A stretch of DNA of 64,000 nt from Patiriisocius sp047730165 (GTDB lineage: Bacteria; Bacteroidota; Bacteroidia; Flavobacteriales; Flavobacteriaceae). Position 1 is the stretch's first letter, and the number at the start of each line of letters is the position of its first letter. The stretch is taken from positions 2,232,001 to 2,296,000 of the forward strand of contig NZ_CP159834.1 in NCBI RefSeq assembly GCF_047730165.1. The letters are read 5' to 3'. Under the pieces are notes generated by a model. The model was not told the origin of the DNA and did no database searches. It worked only from the letters and a program-made list of their open reading frames with translations. Below are positions 21,041 through 30,660 of the stretch, one piece after another. A program made the position numbers and the translations under genes.

Positions 21041-21790
21041 CTCACATTTCAGAATTAAAAATATCTAGGAGGCCTTCATTATTAATGGCTGCAATACTTT
21101 TAAATGTTCCGTTACGATTATTTAGTAATATACCATAGGGTTTATAATAATCATTGGCAACATATAAACCCTGCCAACCATCATTATCTTTACGAAAAAA
21201 TAAGCCTTGCTCCTTCTTGATAAATTATTAAAACCATATTCAGTTCCTCTTTCTGTAAACGTGAGATCGTCATTATTCACAAATAAGAGATTACGTAAAT
21301 TTTTGGTCTCCTAATTTTACACCGCCTAGATCTAGATAAAAATATATCTTGAAATTCCTCATTATTTATGTTAACGATGGTTACTCCCGGAGCTCAATCT
21401 CTTGCTTGAGAATTTAAATTTGGTATAGATGATATATCTTGAAATTTAAAAGCTCCTTTAGTAAGATACAAACTATTGGGAGTTACATTTACTGTAAAAA
21501 ATAAGTTCATTAAGCGATCATTATTGAAAACAGCCCCGGCAGCGCCGCTATTATAAAACTACGCGTATTGATAATAGTTAAAATCTTTGTTCTTCTTATT
21601 ATGATTGACAAAATGGATACCTGAAGAGTTTGGTTCATTTTCTTCAAATAAATTAACAGTTGATGTTTTTACTTGTTGCGGAATATCTAGGTCAGTATGC
21701 TTCACTTTATTCTGATTATTGCAAGAGCTCAATACTAATCAACCCATGATAATGAATAGCACGTATTTAGAAACGAAAAAAGTGCTTTTT
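21041..21790 (-). pseudogene. Decayed CRTAC/VCBS-repeat (ASPIC/UnbV-type) lipoprotein, N-terminal fragment
   Basis: Read on the minus strand this stretch gives a lipoprotein signal relic (VLFIIMG-stop-LVLSSC), then SSGIHFVNHNKKNKDFNYYQ, NSGAAGAVFNNDRLMNLFFT, NSLYLTKGAFKFQDIS, APGVTIVNINN, RNLLFVNNDDLTFTERGTEY and GWQGLYVANDYYKPYG. This is the repeat style of FG-GAP/VCBS CRTAC-family proteins (GV..VDINNDG.LDI ... LFxN..DLTFTE). At least three in-frame stops, two of them probably at former Trp codons (TGG to TGA/TAG), and two or more frame changes interrupt it. Only about 240 residues of a family usually above 1000 remain. It is dead. Confidence 0.75.
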
Positions 21791-21839
21791 AGTATAGTAT
21801 ATTATTTTAAAAATAAATACAGAGAAATACTAAAAAAGT

Positions 21840-22140
21840 ATATTGATTATACTTAAAATTTCATCGCAAGCTTGAATTTATATAATCTTCAATAGAAGAT
21901 GTTCCACGTAGTGACCTATTTATCCAAACAGGGATTAATTCAGAATAAAAACATGATCTTGTTCTTTAGAAGATAATGTAGCATATGCAAAGACCTTTTG
22001 TTTACATTATATTTCTTACAAATATTGGAAGAGGTGTTATAATAACATCGCTATTATTGGTTTTTGCACCTGTTTTATAGACGCGAAAAGTGTAATTACT
22101 GTGGTCTATCTTGTGAGCATAGCTCCAGACATTGGTTCCT
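21840..22140 (-). pseudogene. Unidentified protein-like relic
   Basis: The minus strand shows broken but protein-like stretches in changing frames, for example NVWSYAHKIDHSNYTFRVYK and TNNSDVIITPLPIFVRN, then a tail SELIPVWINRSLRGTSSIED. Stops and frame changes separate them. No family is recognised. Given the decayed genes on both sides I read it as another degraded coding region, with modest confidence. Confidence 0.35.
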
Positions 22141-22143
22141 CAA

Positions 22144-22226
22144 ATATAATAACTAAGAAATAATCTTATTCCTTATTGACTATTTATAAAAGCGTTGCGA
22201 AAGTAAGGCCTTTATTTATGCACCGT
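22144..22226 (+). pseudogene. Relic of a T9SS gene end plus its terminator
   Basis: Bases 22150-22226 match the 3' end and terminator of the large T9SS gene (27555-27620): ACTAAGAAATAATCTT versus ATTAAGAAATAATCTT, then GCGTTGCGAAAG and GCCTTTATTTATGC versus GCCTTTTTTTATGC. The frame reads SNIITKK-stop, like the intact tail's last residues. The stem is no longer well paired. It implies that a paralogous T9SS gene once ended here. Confidence 0.6.
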
Positions 22227-22837
22227 CGTGAAATAAGCTACCAGGATTTCAGTGTATGTATAAAGTATCTTATAAAGCAAAGGAAGAAGAGCGATCAAGG
22301 GGGGCACAGTTAAAATGTCACATAATTGAGGCTATCTCATTTTGCAAATCTCGCAATGAACAACAAGCAGGCTCACAAGTACAGGATGTGAAAGGCAAGC
22401 GTTTTTTCAGTTTTGTTATAGATGTAAAACTGGTAAAACACCTCGCAGATCTATCTAATAGCACTAAATATGGCAGTTCATAAAATTAAGATTTCTTCAC
22501 TTTGTAGACTATTTGTGTATTTCAAAGAAAATCCTTGCTTTTTCCCCCAGTTGTGGCTGTAATCAATAAACTCCTTTTGTTGTTAACTGCGTGAAAAAAT
22601 AAATGAACAACCTCTGGACTTATTACTCGTAAGTTAGCATTTTATAAAATCTATAAAATGGTTAAAAGTATTCCTGCAAAATTAACTTATAAGTTAGACA
22701 CATAAACAGATTATTGAGCCGTATATCGAATAAGTGCATCATTTGTCTAATTAGCATCTTTCTTTTATTAAATTCACAATCTTATCATAAATAGAGCTAA
22801 TAGACCTAATTATAAACACTTCTTTAACTAAATTACT
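22227..22837. other. Non-coding stretch before the large T9SS gene
   Basis: No convincing gene. A 75-codon open frame on the plus strand (22256-22483) has no recognisable features. The minus strand near 22500-22590 shows a short protein-like piece (FIDYSHNWGKKQGFSLKYTN). A perfect 14-bp palindrome TAACTTATAAGTTA at 22683-22696 lies 142 bases before the T9SS gene start and could be a protein-binding site. Confidence 0.4.
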
Positions 22838-25800
22838 ATGAAAAAATTACTACTTACGTTATTATGCATATTTGCAATGTTTTCTGCAAAGGCACAGTGT
22901 GATTACACTCTTTCTGGAACAGATTCCTGGGGAGATGGATGGAATGGAGCAAGCATCGATATCGATGTTGCTGGTGTAACTAGCAATTTCACTGTAGCCG
23001 CCGGAACTTTCAATTCAGTAACAATACCATCCTACACTGGAGACCTTGTCACTTTCACATTCACCGGTGGTATCTTTGATAATGAAATTGGAATAACACT
23101 AACGGGTCCTGATGGCACCAGTTTATATTCCACTGGGGCTCCGGTAGATGGAGTTTTTGTCACAGATACATCTGTTTCAACATGTGCTCCACCTTCTTGT
23201 GGAAGCGCTATTGCAACAATGTCAAATATTACAACCTCTGGTGCTACGGCAACATGGGATGCAGCCAATGGAGCTGTAAGTTATGACTGGGAAGCTGTTC
23301 CAGCTGGTAACGCTCAAGGCGTTGGAGTTATAGCCTCTGGATCTGGAGAAACTGGACTTACAGTTTCTTTTACAGGATTAACCTCTGCTACAGCGTATGA
23401 TTTTTTAATTAGCCCAGATTGTACTACAGACTACGCATCTGCAGTTACTTTTACAACGAGTCCTGGATGTGGAGATACAGTTTCAGCTTGCTACGATAAT
23501 GGTGTTAACCAAATAGCTGAAGTAGCCGTAGATACAACAGGTGATTATATTACTGTTACCTTTAATGCTGGAGATCTTGAGTCATGTTGTGATGCTGTTG
23601 AAGTTTATGATACTGCTGATAGATCAGGGAATCTTTTATATACTGGAACAGGAGATGTGACAGGAGCAACTGCGGAATCCACAACAGGGGTTATTTCTAT
23701 TTGGTCAGACGCAGACGGCTCTTGGAGTTGTTCTGATGGTGCAGGTGGTCCATACACTGAATTAAATATGACATTCACGTGTGCAGCACCGCCTTCTTGT
23801 CTAGATCCATCTGATGTAGCTATTATTAATATAGCTACAGACATGGCAGATGTTACGTTTACAGATAACAATCCAATGGCAGTAAATAATTATGATTATG
23901 AGTTAGTGAACCTTACGTTAGGTGAAGTTACTACTGGTGTGGCAAATGGTAATGCTACTACAAATCCTTTTACTTTAATGGGATTAATAGAGAATAATGA
24001 GTATGAAATTTATGTAAAGGCAGTTTGTGGTCCTGGGGATGAGTCTAATTTCTCAGCTGTAGCGACTTGGTCTCAAGTACTTAATGTACCTGGGTGTGCA
24101 TCTAATTTTATGCCAGCGGATGCTGCAACAGAAGTGTCTACAAGTGTAAGTTTTACTTGGGACGTTCCTACAACAGGAGGTACAGCTGCATCTTATGATG
24201 TGTATTTTGGTGAAGACTCTGCTGCTCTTCTTAATATTGGTAATGTACAAGGAACATCTGTAAGTCTAACAGGTCTAGATTTAGAAACACTTTATTACTG
24301 GCAAATAGTACCTAAAAATGAAATAGGAGATGCTGCCGGTTGTTTGATTAACTCATTTACAACAAAATCACTTCCTGCTGGACCGGCCGGTGTAAATTGT
24401 ACATTGGGAAATCAAAGTACTTCGCAATACGCAGACGCGATGGACGCTATGGGTGGATGGACAGGAGATTTTAACACTACTTCAAACGGACCTACAGGAA
24501 TGTGGTTTCTGGGAGAGACTGAATCTACTCCTTCTGGTAATACTGGACCAACAGATGCTCAAGATGCAGGTGGCGCTTACATGTACTATGAGGCTGGAAC
24601 TAGTATGGATACAGCTTCAGCTGTTTCACCATTAATTGATTTAAATGCAATTGCTGCAGGTAAAGAAGCAGAATTAACGTTTTATATGCACGCCTATGGT
24701 GCTGCTATGGGAACATTAAATGTAGGTGCCGCTACTACAGCAACTGGGCCATTTACCAATATTTTTACTTGGGATGGACAAATACAGCCAGCTGCTACTG
24801 GAGATTGGTTACAAGTAGGTGCAGATGTAACTGCGTTTACTGGTGGTAATCTTTACATTGAGTTTAGCCATACTGGTACTGGTGCTTGGACAGGAGATAT
24901 GTCTATAGATACATTTGAGGTTGTAGCTTGTGCGGCTATACCATCTTGTCAAATACCAGACACACTGTCTGTTACTGGAGTTACAGGGGGTAATGCAACT
25001 ATTTCTTGGAATGACCCTGAAACGCCAGAGGTAGAAGCTTATGAATATGAAGTTACAGAAGTGGCTACAGGTACTGTAACGCCAGGGACATCAGCAACAA
25101 CTTCTACTATGTTAACTGGTTTAACAGTGGATGGTGAGTATACCTTTAGAGTTCGTACAGATTGTAGTGTAGCTCCATTTACAATTCTTTTTAGTGATTG
25201 GTCTCCTGCTTTTGCTTGGACTCAAACAGAAATTCCTGGATGTGCATCTACACCTATGCCTGGTGATACTGCAACAGACGTTATGTCTGGAATCGTAATT
25301 CATACATGGGATGCACCTTCTACTGGAGGATCTGCAGTTGCTTACGATTTCTACTTTGGTACAGATCCAGCGGCTTTAAATTTACTTATTAGTCCTACGG
25401 CAGAATTTCAGGGTATTAATGGTGTGCAACCTTCTGCTACATATTACTGGCAGGTTGTTCCTACTAATGCAGGAGGTGATGCTACGGGATGTCCAATATG
25501 GTCTTATACTACTGCTGCTTTAGATGATGGAGGGGTAGACTGTGCTTCAGCCACTGTTGTTACAGAAGGAACTTATACATCACAAATTGATGACGCTAAT
25601 CCTGGCAATAGCAATGATTTTTTATGGTTTATATATACTGCAACTGCGGATGGTTCATTGGATATTAATTCTTGTAATGGTGGAGCAGATTCAATGCTAG
25701 AAATATATGATAACTGTACAGATCTTAATATTATCGAATTTAACGATGATGAGTGTGCTACAGGTCTTGGTAATAATTACGCTAGTCAAGTAATATTTGA

Positions 25801-27565
25801 TGTAATTGCTGGTCAAGAAATATTAGTAAGATGGAGAGATAGATATACTTCAGCTAAAGATATTTTTACTTGGAACTTAGCTCTTACTTCTGATTGCGCA
25901 TCTGCAACTACATGGTCTAGTACAGGTTGGTCTGATGGAGCTCCTACAGATGCAGTACAAGCTATTATAGATGATGTATACGTAACAGCAACTGATGGAA
26001 ATATTGATGCGTGTGCTATTAGAGTAACAGCTAATGGCGAACTAATAGTTTCGGCTCTTAGTTTTGTAAGTGCACAATTTAACATTACTAATAATGGAGT
26101 GCTAACGGTAGAGCATACAGGAAATGTAGTTCAAGTAGATGATGCTGGTGCTATGTCAGGTTCTGGTACAACAACCGTTACAACAGTAAGTCCAATGCTA
26201 GATTCACGAGATTTCCAAATCTTAGGATCTCCTATGACTGGTGAAGCTAGAGAAGATGTTTGGGCTGCTGGATATAATGTTCAGGATCATACACCTGCAA
26301 ACTTTATTCCTAATTCTGCTGTTACAGCGACATACAATTTTGCTGATGACAATCTTGATGACTGGAATGAGCTTGTAACTGGTGCTTTAACGCCTGGTGC
26401 TGGTTATCTAGTGTTCTCTCAAGATAGTTATAATGGTGTTGGTGGTCAGTTTACATATGACTACAATACTGGAGATTTGAATAGCGGTGTAATTACACAA
26501 CCATTGCACTATAATGGTACTCAAGTAGGGAGCCCTAATATGTTATCTAACCCTTATGCTTCTGGTTTAAATGCATTCTTCTTTATCGGAACTAACCCAC
26601 AAATTGATGCTGTATATTTTTGGGAGCACGGTGACGCGCCAATGGCGGGTGTACCAGGACCTAATGGAACTGGACCTAATTACAATAATGACGATGTATC
26701 TGCATATAATCTGTTGGGAGGTATAGCAGCAGCTTCTGGCACTGGTATAGCACCAAATGGAATTATAGCTACTTCACAAGGGTTTGGAGTATTTGCAAGT
26801 GCAGCTGGAACAGCTACATTTAATAACGCTATGAGATCTACAAATGGAAATACGACATTACGTACTTCAGAAGAAGATAGAAACAGAGTATGGCTACATA
26901 TTGAGAATACAGAATTTGATTTAGGAGCTTCTACGCTGGTTGGTTTTACAGATGCAGCGACTGCTGGTTATGATCGTCAGTATGATAACTATAAGTTAAG
27001 TACATCAGTATCTATTTTCTCTCACATAGATGGGGATCTTGAAACAGGATTCAGTATTCAATCTAGAGAAGCATTTGATGTTGCTATGCAAATCCCAATG
27101 GGCTTCGCATCTCAAATTAATACAGCTAGCTCATACAGAGTATCACTATCAGATTTTGACGGTGATGCGATGACAGACACTACTATCTATTTAGTAGACA
27201 ACGTAGTTGGAGTCGTAACTAACTTAAATGAAGGTGATTATGGGTTTACAAGTGAAATGGGAACATTTAACAATAGATTCACACTACAGTTTGTAGATCG
27301 TAATGTGTTAGCAAACAATGAAGCTAACCTTAATGCGGTAGTTTTATCTCCTAACCCAACAGACGGTATTGTAAACATTGTTTCACCAAGAGCTTTAGTT
27401 CACAATGTAGTTGTTACAGATATTCAAGGAAGAGTAGTACATACTATTTCAATTGATGGTTTGAACACCTACCAATTAGATATGTCTAGCTTAGGTAGTG
27501 CATTGTATTTTGTACAAGTAACTACAGATGCCGGTTCTATTACTAAAAGGTTGATTAAGAAATAA
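22838..27565 (+). CDS. 1575-residue T9SS-secreted mosaic surface protein (Fn3, CUB-like, MAM-like modules)
   Basis: Signal peptide 1-20 (ending AKAQ) and a T9SS type A sorting domain at about 1500-1575 (VVLSPNPTDGIVNI ... ALYFVQV ... KRLIKK) show export through the Por system to the cell surface or medium. Modules in order, with rough limits: a DSWGDGWNGA glycine-rich beta domain (21-115), Fn3 (118-206), CUB-like domain with paired Cys (211-315), Fn3 (320-415), an Fn3-like repeat starting PGCASNFMP (418-508), MAM/jelly-roll-like (520-700), Fn3 (705-800), a second PGCAST repeat (803-895), PPC/CUB-like (903-1005), then a large beta region shared in style with the other T9SS protein at 36-38 kb. 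No enzyme motif is seen, so I infer an adhesin or glycan-binding protein. Strong own terminator. Confidence 0.85.
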   Translation: MKKLLLTLLCIFAMFSAKAQCDYTLSGTDSWGDGWNGASIDIDVAGVTSNFTVAAGTFNSVTIPSYTGDLVTFTFTGGIFDNEIGITLTGPDGTSLYSTGAPVDGVFVTDTSVSTCAPPSCGSAIATMSNITTSGATATWDAANGAVSYDWEAVPAGNAQGVGVIASGSGETGLTVSFTGLTSATAYDFLISPDCTTDYASAVTFTTSPGCGDTVSACYDNGVNQIAEVAVDTTGDYITVTFNAGDLESCCDAVEVYDTADRSGNLLYTGTGDVTGATAESTTGVISIWSDADGSWSCSDGAGGPYTELNMTFTCAAPPSCLDPSDVAIINIATDMADVTFTDNNPMAVNNYDYELVNLTLGEVTTGVANGNATTNPFTLMGLIENNEYEIYVKAVCGPGDESNFSAVATWSQVLNVPGCASNFMPADAATEVSTSVSFTWDVPTTGGTAASYDVYFGEDSAALLNIGNVQGTSVSLTGLDLETLYYWQIVPKNEIGDAAGCLINSFTTKSLPAGPAGVNCTLGNQSTSQYADAMDAMGGWTGDFNTTSNGPTGMWFLGETESTPSGNTGPTDAQDAGGAYMYYEAGTSMDTASAVSPLIDLNAIAAGKEAELTFYMHAYGAAMGTLNVGAATTATGPFTNIFTWDGQIQPAATGDWLQVGADVTAFTGGNLYIEFSHTGTGAWTGDMSIDTFEVVACAAIPSCQIPDTLSVTGVTGGNATISWNDPETPEVEAYEYEVTEVATGTVTPGTSATTSTMLTGLTVDGEYTFRVRTDCSVAPFTILFSDWSPAFAWTQTEIPGCASTPMPGDTATDVMSGIVIHTWDAPSTGGSAVAYDFYFGTDPAALNLLISPTAEFQGINGVQPSATYYWQVVPTNAGGDATGCPIWSYTTAALDDGGVDCASATVVTEGTYTSQIDDANPGNSNDFLWFIYTATADGSLDINSCNGGADSMLEIYDNCTDLNIIEFNDDECATGLGNNYASQVIFDVIAGQEILVRWRDRYTSAKDIFTWNLALTSDCASATTWSSTGWSDGAPTDAVQAIIDDVYVTATDGNIDACAIRVTANGELIVSALSFVSAQFNITNNGVLTVEHTGNVVQVDDAGAMSGSGTTTVTTVSPMLDSRDFQILGSPMTGEAREDVWAAGYNVQDHTPANFIPNSAVTATYNFADDNLDDWNELVTGALTPGAGYLVFSQDSYNGVGGQFTYDYNTGDLNSGVITQPLHYNGTQVGSPNMLSNPYASGLNAFFFIGTNPQIDAVYFWEHGDAPMAGVPGPNGTGPNYNNDDVSAYNLLGGIAAASGTGIAPNGIIATSQGFGVFASAAGTATFNNAMRSTNGNTTLRTSEEDRNRVWLHIENTEFDLGASTLVGFTDAATAGYDRQYDNYKLSTSVSIFSHIDGDLETGFSIQSREAFDVAMQIPMGFASQINTASSYRVSLSDFDGDAMTDTTIYLVDNVVGVVTNLNEGDYGFTSEMGTFNNRFTLQFVDRNVLANNEANLNAVVLSPNPTDGIVNIVSPRALVHNVVVTDIQGRVVHTISIDGLNTYQLDMSSLGSALYFVQVTTDAGSITKRLIKK

Positions 27566-27589
27566 TCTTTAATCTCTTATAATTACTAA

Positions 27590-27619
27590 AAGGCGTTGCG
27601 AAAGCAATGCCTTTTTTTA
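27590..27619 (+). terminator. Terminator of the large T9SS gene
   Basis: AAGGCGTTGC GAAA GCAATGCCTT, 10-bp stem with one G-T pair, GNRA-type tetraloop, and a run of seven Ts. A degenerate copy of this element and the preceding codons is at 22150-22226. Confidence 0.85.
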
Positions 27620-27631
27620 TGCGGTATTATT

Positions 27632-27710
27632 TTATTCATAAGATAAAAGTATATCCACACGACGATTGTCTTGTGGCACTTAGAAAGTCGCATCCTTGAT
27701 ATATTGATTA
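27632..27710 (-). pseudogene. Possible OmpA-like C-terminal relic
   Basis: The minus strand reads NQYIKDATF-stop-VPQDNRRVDILLSYE-stop. The ending DNRRVDI.L is typical of the end of OmpA peptidoglycan-binding domains. The rest of 27711-27975 gives no readable continuation on either strand, so only the tail, with one internal stop, may survive. Confidence 0.35.
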
Positions 27711-27975
27711 TGCTACACTGGTAATAAGCCTAGAAGAAGCGCTGTCTTTGCATGCTTATTAATACCTGCTCTAACCGGAATGCACTAGCATACTATAGAA
27801 CCTATAGGATGAGTTTCAATGAATAAAGCTAACGCAGGAGTGAATCACAACAAGGAACATCGATGAAGAAGCACAGCAGCGCTCTTACTTCAGAAATAAC
27901 AACTACGTGACTCCCGTCAAGTATATGGTATAATAGTGACTGAAGAAATTTTGTGTCTCTAAGAAATTACGTAGA

Positions 27976-28644
27976 CTAAAGAAAGTACGCAAGAACCACA
28001 GCAAATAAAATAACGAGCACCTTAGATAGGTTAAAACTATGATCTTTACTACTCTCAAAAAGAATGGTCGTGGAGACATGTAAGAATATCCCAATCGCAA
28101 TGGCAGCTATCTCAAATTGGTAGGTGTACAACATTGGGCTCACATCCATAAGTAAAGTGCCTAAAGGAGTCATTGCCGCAAAGATGGTGAGAAAAATAAG
28201 GGTCGTTGTTTTTGAGTATTTGGCTTTTATAAAGAAAAAAGAGAGCACAATAGCCACAGGTATTTTATGAATCACAATCCCCCAAAGTAAATTATTAGCA
28301 TGAGAAATAGGGAAGCCTTCTATTAAAGCGTGTATCGATAAACTTATAAGGAGTACTAATGGGAAGGCCCGCTTATCTGTTGAAAGATGCACATGCCCGT
28401 GTTCTGCACCTCTAGAAAAATATTCTAGTCCTATTTGTATCAAGATACCGCCCATAATATAAAGCCCAGGGTTACCTTCTAGATTTTCAAAAACTTCAGG
28501 TAATAACTCAAAGAGTGTCACAGATAACAAAAAGGCTCCACTAAAAGCGAGGTAAAGAGAAATATGCTTGACCTTGTTTTTGGTAAAAACAGAAGCTACG
28601 ATATAGCCCAAAAGGACCGCGATAATTAAAACGGCGTATTTCAT
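27976..28644 (-). CDS. ZIP family metal transporter
   Basis: 222 residues with about eight membrane segments. The two metal-site helices of ZIP transporters are present: SIHALIEGFPI (103-113, HxxxEG) and GIVIHKIPVA (122-131, HKxPxA). A short His-rich loop EHGHVH (81-86) lies between segments three and four, as in many ZIP proteins. It probably imports zinc or a related divalent metal across the inner membrane. Its start overlaps the stop of the methyltransferase gene by four bases (ATGA), so the two are translationally coupled. Confidence 0.9.
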   Translation of the reverse strand: MKYAVLIIAVLLGYIVASVFTKNKVKHISLYLAFSGAFLLSVTLFELLPEVFENLEGNPGLYIMGGILIQIGLEYFSRGAEHGHVHLSTDKRAFPLVLLISLSIHALIEGFPISHANNLLWGIVIHKIPVAIVLSFFFIKAKYSKTTTLIFLTIFAAMTPLGTLLMDVSPMLYTYQFEIAAIAIGIFLHVSTTILFESSKDHSFNLSKVLVILFAVVLAYFL

Positions 28645-29375
28645 ATCTTAAAAATAATAATTAATCTTTCTGAAATGTCCTCCTTAAAAGGGGCTAATTC
28701 ATAATTTCCAAAAACGTCTTTAATTTTGGCACCAGCTTGTTCTATATAATTTGTAAAATCTGTAAGGCGTAAGGCTTTCACTTTTTCCGTAAAAGAATAG
28801 GGAATACCAGCAGCTGTAAATGAAATATTCTTTACAATATAACCATCAACTAAGTCACGGTGTATTGAAAACGAAATTCCATCAATTACCTTCACCTCTT
28901 TCTCTACCAGTTGCGCTTTTATAAGCGCTACATTTAGGAAATCTATAACCCCATAGCCCGTTGGTTTTAATTGTTTTACAATCGCATCTATCGTTCTATA
29001 ATTATCTGCTTCGTCTTCAAAGTATCCAAAACTCGTAAATAAATTAACAACAGCATCAAATTGCTGTGCAAGCGGAACACGCATATCCTGCTCAAAAAAA
29101 TGCAATCCATCTTCTTCAAATTGCTTGGCAAAATCAATGTTTGATGTTGACAAGTCAACACCAGTAACGTGATAGCCTAAAGTATGTAATGTTTTTGAGT
29201 GACGTCCTCTACCACAGGCAAGATCTAAAATATCTGCGTTTTTTCTTAAGTCAAGATAGGAGCTAAGATTTTTCATAAACAGCACAGCTTCCTCCGTATC
29301 TCTATTCTTATAAAGGATATGATAATAAGGGCTATCAAACCACGAGCTGTACCAATTTTCTGTTTCTTTTTGCAT
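28641..29375 (-). CDS. Class I SAM-dependent methyltransferase
   Basis: 244 residues from the ATG at 29375; a TTG further upstream would add seven residues. The SAM-binding motif I is ILDLACGRGRHSKTL (49-63), with the acidic loop GVDLS after it, and FDAVVNLFTSFGYF marks motif IV. The N-terminal WYSSWFDSPYYHILYKNRDT is typical of a flavobacterial methyltransferase group of unknown substrate. It overlaps the ZIP transporter gene by four bases. No substrate can be assigned. Confidence 0.85.
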   Translation of the reverse strand: MQKETENWYSSWFDSPYYHILYKNRDTEEAVLFMKNLSSYLDLRKNADILDLACGRGRHSKTLHTLGYHVTGVDLSTSNIDFAKQFEEDGLHFFEQDMRVPLAQQFDAVVNLFTSFGYFEDEADNYRTIDAIVKQLKPTGYGVIDFLNVALIKAQLVEKEVKVIDGISFSIHRDLVDGYIVKNISFTAAGIPYSFTEKVKALRLTDFTNYIEQAGAKIKDVFGNYELAPFKEDISERLIIIFKI

Positions 29376-29377
29376 GC

Positions 29378-29412
29378 TTGTTTTATGGAGGGTCAAAAAT
29401 ACTGTATTTTTG
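29378..29412 (+). promoter_or_regulatory. Possible promoter of the THUMP methyltransferase gene
   Basis: TATTTTTG at 29405-29412 fits the Bacteroidota -7 element, followed by GCGCC. The nearest TTG (29378-29380) is 24 bases away, longer than usual, so the upstream half is uncertain. Confidence 0.4.
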
Positions 29413-29487
29413 CGCCTTTACTAAAGTACTTCTCCTTGTTATTTTTTTATTCACTTTAGTATTGTAAGGTTCCTGCCTTCTCAGGAA

Positions 29488-30660
29488 ATGAATATGGAAC
29501 AAAATTTTAAAATGGTAGCCAAGACTTTGTATGGTCTTGAAGAAGTATTAGCGCAAGAATTAAGAAAACTTGGAGCCTCCAATGTTGAAATTGGAGTAAG
29601 AATGGTTTCTTTTGAAGGCGACACAGGCTTTATGTATAAGGCAAACTTATGCTGTAGAACGGCTATTAAAATTTTAAAACCAATTACTGGCTTTAATGTT
29701 TTTACAGAAGATGATATCTACAATAAAGTAAAAGCCATCCCCTGGGAAAAATACATGGAGTCAAAAGGAAGTCTAGCCGTTGACGCCACTGTTCATTCTA
29801 AAGAGTTTACACACTCACAATATATTGCCCTAAAAACCAAAGATGCTATTGTAGATCGGTTTAGAGAAAAGGAAGGCGTGCGTCCAGATGTTGATCTGGA
29901 TCATCCTACCCTTAGAATCAATATTCATATTGACAGAAATATCTGCACCATCTCTTTAGATAGTTCTGGATCATCTCTACATAAGAGAGGCTATAAAACA
30001 GAAGCTACGCTGGCACCTATCAACGAAGTGCTTGCAGCGGGTATGATTATGCTTTCTGGCTGGAGCGGACAGTGCGACTTTATGGATCCTATGTGCGGTA
30101 GTGGGACCATCGTGGCAGAAGCAGCGATGATCGCCTGTAATATTCCACCTAATTTAAATAAAGACGAATTTGGTTTTGAGACTTGGCTTGATTTTGACGT
30201 GGAGCTTTATGAGCTTATTGAAAATGCAGCACTGAAGAAAATAAAGGACTATCATTTTAAAATTTACGCATCAGATAAGGACGGCGTTGCGCTTAGTAAA
30301 GCCAAGCAGAATGTGAAAAATGCGAACCTAGATGAGTTTATCACATTTGAGCAAGCAGATTTTTTTGAAACTAAAAAAGAAAGCGAACGATCGCTTTATA
30401 TGATGTTTAACCCGCCCTATGATGAGCGTTTGAGCATTGATAATATTGAGCATTTTTACAGCCAGATTGGTAACACCCTAAAACGTGGCTATCCAGATAC
30501 ACAAGCTTGGATGATTACTTCAAATCTCGAAGCACTTAAGAGTGTTGGCCTCAGACCTTCCAGAAAAGTAAAACTTTTTAACGCACAATTAGAGAGTAAA
30601 TTTGTGCGCTATGATATCTATGAGGGTAGCAAGAAAGCCAGCAAGAATGATTACGACTAG
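29488..30660 (+). CDS. THUMP-domain rRNA N2-guanine methyltransferase (RlmL/RlmK-like N-terminal type)
   Basis: 390 residues: a ferredoxin-like/THUMP RNA-binding region (1-165, starting MVAKTLYGLEEVLAQELRKL) and a Rossmann methyltransferase with DPMCGSGTIVAEAAMIA (200-216) and the catalytic NPPYDERL (308-315) typical of N2-guanine enzymes. The family modifies 23S rRNA (m2G2445 in E. coli by RlmL). E. coli RlmL carries a second methyltransferase domain that is absent here, which is usual in Bacteroidota. The trhA gene starts on the base after its stop codon. Confidence 0.88.
   Translation: MNMEQNFKMVAKTLYGLEEVLAQELRKLGASNVEIGVRMVSFEGDTGFMYKANLCCRTAIKILKPITGFNVFTEDDIYNKVKAIPWEKYMESKGSLAVDATVHSKEFTHSQYIALKTKDAIVDRFREKEGVRPDVDLDHPTLRINIHIDRNICTISLDSSGSSLHKRGYKTEATLAPINEVLAAGMIMLSGWSGQCDFMDPMCGSGTIVAEAAMIACNIPPNLNKDEFGFETWLDFDVELYELIENAALKKIKDYHFKIYASDKDGVALSKAKQNVKNANLDEFITFEQADFFETKKESERSLYMMFNPPYDERLSIDNIEHFYSQIGNTLKRGYPDTQAWMITSNLEALKSVGLRPSRKVKLFNAQLESKFVRYDIYEGSKKASKNDYD

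Noticed and set aside
22256..22483. 75-codon open frame on the plus strand
   Set aside because: No promoter or family, in a decayed region; it could be chance. Kept only as a remark in the non-coding entry.
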